DNA of 18,698 nt, taken from contig JAEZEN010000121.1 of NCBI GenBank assembly GCA_023433185.1, positions 1-18,698 on the forward strand. The letters are read 5' to 3'. Positions 14,608-18,698 of the stretch are shown here, one piece after another; the stretch's first letter is position 1, and each line of letters begins with the position of its first letter. Both the position numbers and the translations under genes were made by a program. This DNA comes from Pseudomonadota bacterium (GTDB lineage Bacteria > Pseudomonadota > Alphaproteobacteria > Rhizobiales > Kaistiaceae). The notes beneath the pieces were generated by a model. The model did no database searches. It was not told the origin of the DNA and saw only the letters and a list, made by a program, of their open reading frames with translations.

Positions 14608-16101
14608 ATGACCGACCGCGCCAGCATTGCCTTTGCCAAGCCCGCCGCCAAGCCCAGCGGGACGCTCGTCGTCTTCGCCGGCGCGGATCTGACCCTCGGC
14701 GCGACGGCGAAGCGGCTCGGCCTCGATGCGCTGATCGCGCGGGCGGCGAAGACCGCCGGGTTCACCGGCAAGGCGATGTCGACCCTCGACCTGATCGCGC
14801 CGGCCGACTCGACGCTCGAGCGCCTCATCGTGGTCGGTACCGGCAAGGTGGCAGACCTCAAGGAAAAGGACTGGGTGCGGCTCGGCGGTGCGGCGATGGG
14901 CGCAGCGGGCAAGGCCGAGACGCTCACCGTGGCGCTCGAGCACCCGGAAGGCGGCACCGTCACGGCCGACCAGGCCGCCGACGTGGCGCTGGGCATCCGG
15001 CTTCGCGCCTATGCCTTCGACAAGTACAAGACACGGAAGGACGACAACGGCGAGCCCGCCCCGAAGACGGTGTCAGTGACGATCGCCATCCCCGAATCCG
15101 CGGCGCTTCGAACTGCCTGGGCGGCGCGGTCGGCGCTTGCCGAGGGCGTCATCCTCGCCCGGGACCTCGTCAACGAACCGGCGAACGTGCTGGGGCCGGT
15201 CGAATTCGCGGCGCGGGCAGGGGAGTTGTCCAAGCTCGGCGTCGAGGTCGACGTGCTTGCGGAAAAGGATATCAGAAAGCTCGACATGGCCGCGCTTCTC
15301 GGCGTGGCGCAGGGTTCGGCGCGGCCGCCGCGCGTCGTGGTCATGCGCTGGAACGGCGCCAAGGCGAAGGACCAGCCGCTCTGTTTCATCGGCAAGGGCG
15401 TCGTCTTCGATACCGGCGGCATATCGATCAAGCCGGCGGCCGGCATGGAGGACATGAAGGGGGACATGGGCGGTGCCGCGGCCGTCACCGGCCTCATGCA
15501 TGCCCTCGCCGGACGGAAGGCGCGGGTCAATGCGGTGGGGATCATCGGCCTCGTCGAGAACATGCCCGACGGCAATGCGCAGCGGCCCGGCGACATCGTG
15601 ACCGCGCGCGGCGGCAAGACCATCGAGGTGATCAATACCGACGCCGAGGGTCGGCTGGTTCTCGCCGATCTGGTCTCCTATGCCGAGGAGCGCTTCAAGC
15701 CGCGCTTCATGATCGACCTCGCGACGCTCACCGGGGCGGTGATCATCGCGCTCGGCCACCAGCATGCCGGGCTGTTTGCGAGCGACGACGACCTGGCCGC
15801 GGCACTCTCGGCCGCGGGCGCCGCCACCGGCGAGCAGGTCTGGCGCATGCCGCTCGGCCCCGAATACGACAAGCTGATCGACTCGAAATTCGCCGACATG
15901 AAGAACATCGGCGGACGGACCGCGGGCGCGATCACCGGCGCCCAGTTCATCAAGCGCTTCGTCAAGAACACGCCCTGGGCGCACCTCGACATCGCCGGTA
16001 CCGCGATGGACTCGCCGCAGACCGAGATCAACCGCTCCTGGGCCTCGGGCTGGGGTGTGCGGCTCCTCGACCGGATGGTGAGGGACGCCTACGAGAAGTA
16101 G
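14608..16101 (+). CDS. pepA: leucyl aminopeptidase (M17 family)
   Basis: A cytoplasmic dinuclear-metal aminopeptidase that releases N-terminal residues from peptides. The product has 497 residues with an N-terminal macro-like regulatory domain (1-155) and the M17 catalytic domain. Metal ligands are Lys263, Asp268 ([10 protein letters not shown]), Asp286 (KGDMGG), and Asp345 and Glu347 (NTDAEGR). The catalytic Lys275 and Arg349 are present. All sit exactly seven positions before their E. coli PepA equivalents. The chosen ATG has a GAGAGG site nine bases upstream; GTG at 14599 would add three residues. E. coli PepA also binds DNA in Xer recombination and carAB control, but whether this one does is unknown. 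It is separated from the GT39 gene by 110 bases with only weak 5-bp hairpins, and holC follows after 45 bases. Confidence 0.96.
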   Translation: MTDRASIAFAKPAAKPSGTLVVFAGADLTLGATAKRLGLDALIARAAKTAGFTGKAMSTLDLIAPADSTLERLIVVGTGKVADLKEKDWVRLGGAAMGAAGKAETLTVALEHPEGGTVTADQAADVALGIRLRAYAFDKYKTRKDDNGEPAPKTVSVTIAIPESAALRTAWAARSALAEGVILARDLVNEPANVLGPVEFAARAGELSKLGVEVDVLAEKDIRKLDMAALLGVAQGSARPPRVVVMRWNGAKAKDQPLCFIGKGVVFDTGGISIKPAAGMEDMKGDMGGAAAVTGLMHALAGRKARVNAVGIIGLVENMPDGNAQRPGDIVTARGGKTIEVINTDAEGRLVLADLVSYAEERFKPRFMIDLATLTGAVIIALGHQHAGLFASDDDLAAALSAAGAATGEQVWRMPLGPEYDKLIDSKFADMKNIGGRTAGAITGAQFIKRFVKNTPWAHLDIAGTAMDSPQTEINRSWASGWGVRLLDRMVRDAYEK

Positions 16102-16146
16102 GGCGGATCTGAGCGGCCGGCTGAGACGAGGCGACGCGGGCGCAGG

Positions 16147-16596
16147 ATGACCGAAGTCCTCTTCTACCATCTCGACCGGCAGCCGCTCGAGCGGGTGCTG
16201 CCGGAGCTCCTGGAGAAATGCGTCGCGCGGGGCTGGCGGACCGTCGTGCAGTTCGGCTCGGAGGAGCGCTGCGAGGCGATCGACGCCCATCTCTGGACTT
16301 ACCGCGACGACGCCTTCCTTCCCCATGGCACCGCCAGGGACGGCCAGGCCGACGCCCAGCCGATCTGGCTGACGACGCGGGACGACAATCCCAACGGCGC
16401 CACGGTGCGGTTCGTCACCGATGGCGCGGCGCATCCCGATCCGGCGGCCTACGAGCGGGTCGTTCTCATCTTCGACGGCAACGACAACGAGGCCGTCGAC
16501 CGCGCCCGTGCGGCGTGGAAGGAGATCAGGGCGGCCGGGCACGAGGCGACGTACTGGCAGCAGTCCGAGGGGGGGCGCTGGGAACGCAAGGGCTGA
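16147..16596 (+). CDS. holC: DNA polymerase III chi subunit
   Basis: The chi subunit of the replicative clamp loader. With psi it links the complex to single-strand binding protein at the fork. It is 149 residues, the normal size for alphaproteobacterial HolC. Family features are an N-terminal EVLFYHLDRQPLERVLP, the central GSEERCEAIDAHLWTY helix, FLPHG, and the PIWLTT strand, then the AYERVVLIFDGND strand and a C-terminal helix with AAWKEIRAAGHEATYW. ATG 16147 is preceded by GCAGG. It lies 45 bases after pepA, a common pairing in Proteobacteria, and is probably co-transcribed with it. Its TGA sits inside a stem-loop shared with the convergent yheS. Confidence 0.94.
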   Translation: MTEVLFYHLDRQPLERVLPELLEKCVARGWRTVVQFGSEERCEAIDAHLWTYRDDAFLPHGTARDGQADAQPIWLTTRDDNPNGATVRFVTDGAAHPDPAAYERVVLIFDGNDNEAVDRARAAWKEIRAAGHEATYWQQSEGGRWERKG

Positions 16597-16614
16597 CCGC
16601 GTCGCCGGTCAGCC
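16591..16614. terminator. shared stem-loop containing both convergent stop codons (holC / yheS)
   Basis: GGCTGACC at 16591-16598 is exactly complementary to GGTCAGCC at 16607-16614. One more G-C pair (16599/16606) closes a six-base loop, giving a 9-bp stem. The holC TGA (16594-16596) is in the left arm and the yheS TGA (plus-strand TCA, 16609-16611) is in the right arm. The structure forms in both transcripts. It lacks U tracts, so it is a candidate bidirectional pause or terminator rather than a classical one. Confidence 0.55.
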
Positions 16615-18489
16615 GGCGTCCGCCTTCGCCTTCTCATGCGCGTCCGAGAGTTCGAGCCAGCGCTCCTCGGCCGCCTGGATGGACCTGACCGTGTCGGCGC
16701 GGACCTTGGCGAGGTCGGCGGCCCTTGCCGGGTCGGCATAGAGCTTCTGGTCGCCGAGCTTCTGGTCCAGCGCCTCGACTTCTTTCTGAAGTTTCTCGAT
16801 CAAACCCTCGACCTGCTTGATCTCTTTCCGGAGTGGCGCGGACTGCGCGCGCTTGTCGGCGGCCGCCTTGCGCCGTTCCTGTCCGGCGTCCGGCGCGCCG
16901 GGCTTCCGCCCGTTCGCGCCCCGTGATCCTTCGACGACCAGCCGCCGATAGTCGTCGATGTCGCTGTCATAGGGGGTCACGGTGCCCTTCGCCACCAGCC
17001 AGAGCCGGTCCACCGACGCCTCGATGAGGTGGCGGTCATGGCTGATCAGGATCACCGCCCCGGAATACTCCGCGAGCGCATGGATGAGAGCCTCGCGACT
17101 GTCGATGTCGAGGTGGTTGGTCGGCTCGTCGAGGATCAGGAGGTGGGCGCCGTGAAAGGTCGCGAGGCCCAGGAGCAGGCGGGCCTTCTCGCCGCCGGAC
17201 AGGTCCTTCGCCGGCGTGTCCATCTTGCCCCTGGCGAAGCCCATCGCGCCGGTGCGGGCCCGCGCCTGGGCCTCCGTCGCATCGGGCAGCAGCGCGCGGA
17301 CGTGATCATACGGCGAGTGCGCCGGGTTCAGTTCGTCGAGCTGGTGCTGCGCGAAATAGGCGACATTCAGGTTGTGCGCGCGCTTGAAGCGCCCCGCCTC
17401 GACGGCGAGGCGGCCCGCTATCAGCTTGGCAAACGTCGACTTTCCATTGCCGTTCGAGCCGAGGAGGGCGATCCGGTCGTCGTCGTCCAGCCGGAGGTTG
17501 AGGCCGGTCAGGATCGGCCGCCCCGGCGTGTAGCCGACCGAGGCACCCTCCATGTGGACGATGGGCGGCGCCATCCGCTTCGGCGGATCGGGAAACGAGA
17601 ACGGCGCGACCGACTCGTCGGTGATCGCCGCGACCGGTTCCAGGCGGGCGAGCGCCTTCATCCGGGACTGCGCCTGTCGGGCCTTCGACGCCTTGTAGCG
17701 GAACCGTTCGACGAACGCCTCCATGTGGCGGCGCTGGTCGTCCTGCTTCTTCTTGAGTTTCAGCTGGAGCGCCTGGCGCTCGCGGCGCTGGCGGTCGAAG
17801 GAATCGTAGTTGCCGCGGTAGTAGACGAGCTTGCCCTGGTCGAGATGGACGATGCCGTCGACCGCCGTGTTGAGCAGGCCGCGGTCGTGGCTGATGAGCA
17901 GGACGCTGCGCGGATAGCGCGCGAGGTAGCTCTGGAGCCACATCGTCCCTTCGAGGTCGAGATAGTTGGTCGGCTCGTCGAGGAGCAGCAGGTCGGGCTC
18001 GGCGAAGAGCACGGCGGCGAGGGCGACGCGCATGCGCCAGCCGCCCGAGAGGGCGGAGCAGGGGCCGCGCTGGGTGGCTTCGTCGAAGCCGAGACCGGCC
18101 AGGATCGCCGCCGCACGCGCCTCCGCGGAATGCGCGTCGATGTCGGCGAGCCGCATCTGGATCTCCGCGATCCGGTAGGGATCCGTTGCGGTTTCGGCTT
18201 CCGCGAGCAGGGCGCTGCGCTCGGAATCGGCGGCGAGCACCACCGCGATCAGCGACTCGGATCCGGACGGCGCCTCCTGGGCAACCTGGCCGACGCGCGC
18301 GTTCCGCGGCATGGTGATCGTGCCGGTTTCGGCCATCAGTTCGCCCATCACCATGCGGAACAGCGTCGTCTTGCCGCTGCCATTCCGTCCGAGAAGTCCG
18401 GTCTTGGAACCCTCGGGCAGTGCGAGCGTCGCGTGATCGATGAGGAGCCGGTCTCCGATCCGATAGGTGAGGTCGTTGATGTGAAGCAT
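16609..18489 (-). CDS. yheS: ABC-F family ATPase, YheS-type
   Basis: A soluble twin-ATPase protein of the ABC-F class, which acts on ribosomes at the E site; YheS homologues are linked to relief of certain stalling sequences. The 626 residues show NBD1 with Walker A GRNGSGKTT (34-42), signature LSGGWRM (147-153) and Walker B LDEPTNYLD (170-178). A charged linker with the P-site tRNA interaction motif (about 229-305) follows. NBD2 has GSNGNGKST (344-352), LSGGEKA (430-436) and LDEPTNHLD (453-461). A Lys/Glu-rich coiled-coil tail runs from about 535. Walker B of NBD1 has Tyr where His is common. ATG 18489 gives the family N-terminus MLHINDLTYRIGDR; a TTG 63 bases upstream would add 21 residues unlike the family. 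No membrane segments are present, so it is not a transporter. Confidence 0.93.
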   Translation of the reverse strand: MLHINDLTYRIGDRLLIDHATLALPEGSKTGLLGRNGSGKTTLFRMVMGELMAETGTITMPRNARVGQVAQEAPSGSESLIAVVLAADSERSALLAEAETATDPYRIAEIQMRLADIDAHSAEARAAAILAGLGFDEATQRGPCSALSGGWRMRVALAAVLFAEPDLLLLDEPTNYLDLEGTMWLQSYLARYPRSVLLISHDRGLLNTAVDGIVHLDQGKLVYYRGNYDSFDRQRRERQALQLKLKKKQDDQRRHMEAFVERFRYKASKARQAQSRMKALARLEPVAAITDESVAPFSFPDPPKRMAPPIVHMEGASVGYTPGRPILTGLNLRLDDDDRIALLGSNGNGKSTFAKLIAGRLAVEAGRFKRAHNLNVAYFAQHQLDELNPAHSPYDHVRALLPDATEAQARARTGAMGFARGKMDTPAKDLSGGEKARLLLGLATFHGAHLLILDEPTNHLDIDSREALIHALAEYSGAVILISHDRHLIEASVDRLWLVAKGTVTPYDSDIDDYRRLVVEGSRGANGRKPGAPDAGQERRKAAADKRAQSAPLRKEIKQVEGLIEKLQKEVEALDQKLGDQKLYADPARAADLAKVRADTVRSIQAAEERWLELSDAHEKAKADAG

Positions 18490-18698
18490 GGTGGCGGGGT
18501 TTTGCCCGGAGCGCCGGCTTCGCACAAGGGCCGCATGAGAAGGAGAATCCAAGGCCTTGCCGGCGCGGGGGAATCCACGCTTGCAAATGGCGACCGGCTT
18601 TGGTTCACTGACCCTGGCCGTCGTTCAGCGTTCGTTAGAGTTCTCGGCCGGATATTGACCTGTTGGTGGGACAGGATTCGAGGGGCGCTTTTGACGAT
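18490..18698. promoter_or_regulatory. upstream region of yheS and of a gene beyond the window
   Basis: No convincing coding sequence is seen in these 209 bases. In related genomes ndk often lies on this side (family knowledge, not visible here). GTTC occurs at 18603, 18623, 18630 and 18640, with a near LexA-type spacing of GTTC-N7-GTTA at 18623-18637. GANTC sites occur at 18545, 18571 and 18675. GAATCCA is repeated at 18545 and 18571. TTGACC at 18655-18660 resembles a plus-strand -35 box, but no good -10 follows at 16-18 bases. No regulator is assigned. Confidence 0.3.

Noticed and set aside
15073..16542. A 489-codon minus-strand frame opposite pepA and holC
   Set aside because: Antisense shadow of two well-supported genes; no domain and no plausible operon partner.
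18490..18552. TTG-initiated 21-residue extension of yheS
   Set aside because: The added residues are not family-like, and ATG 18489 gives the standard ABC-F N-terminus.
18655..18680. TTGACC as a sigma-70 -35 element for the next gene
   Set aside because: No acceptable -10 sequence lies 16-18 bases downstream, and the gene it would serve is outside the window.

Overview
The window reads as a stretch of chromosomal core genome from a GC-rich alphaproteobacterium, most likely in the Hyphomicrobiales (Rhizobiales). This rests on three things: the high GC content, the gene order fabF-mltG-yicC-gmk facing lptF-lptG-lptD-surA-pdxA-rsmA, and the pepA-holC-yheS tail. The species cannot be named from the sequence alone. 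No rRNA, tRNA, insertion sequence, phage gene, CRISPR array or integration site was seen.

Layout. (1) Positions 1-4051, plus strand: the 3' part of fabF (fatty acid elongation), then mltG (glycan strand termination), yicC (RNA-cleaving family) and gmk (GMP kinase). (2) Positions 4062-11644, minus strand, read right to left: lptF, lptG, lptD, surA, pdxA, rsmA. This compact run holds the inner-membrane permease pair of the LPS bridge, its outer-membrane translocon, a periplasmic chaperone, a vitamin B6 enzyme and an rRNA dimethylase. (3) Positions 11805-14497, plus strand, divergent from lptF: a two-gene glycosyltransferase unit. It encodes a GT2 enzyme fused to a GtrA-type membrane domain and a multi-pass GT39 enzyme. 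(4) Positions 14608-16596: pepA and holC. (5) Positions 16609-18489, minus strand: yheS, an ABC-F ATPase, convergent with holC. (6) The last 209 bases have no complete gene and are probably the upstream region of yheS and of a gene beyond the window.

Most of the content is envelope and housekeeping biology. FabF supplies acyl chains, LptF/G/D export LPS, SurA probably helps fold LptD and other barrels, and MltG acts on peptidoglycan. The accessory-looking part is the GT2-GtrA/GT39 pair. Its architecture fits a two-step scheme: a polyprenyl-phosphate sugar is made on the cytoplasmic face and used on the periplasmic face. Its place beside the Lpt operon makes LPS or lipid A a reasonable but unproven acceptor. 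I found no clearly new multi-gene system. The other notable signals are strong GC-rich stem-loops at several gene junctions, with no U tract. One of them contains the stop codons of both holC and yheS. There is also an unusual three-cysteine LptD beside a SurA with exactly two cysteines.
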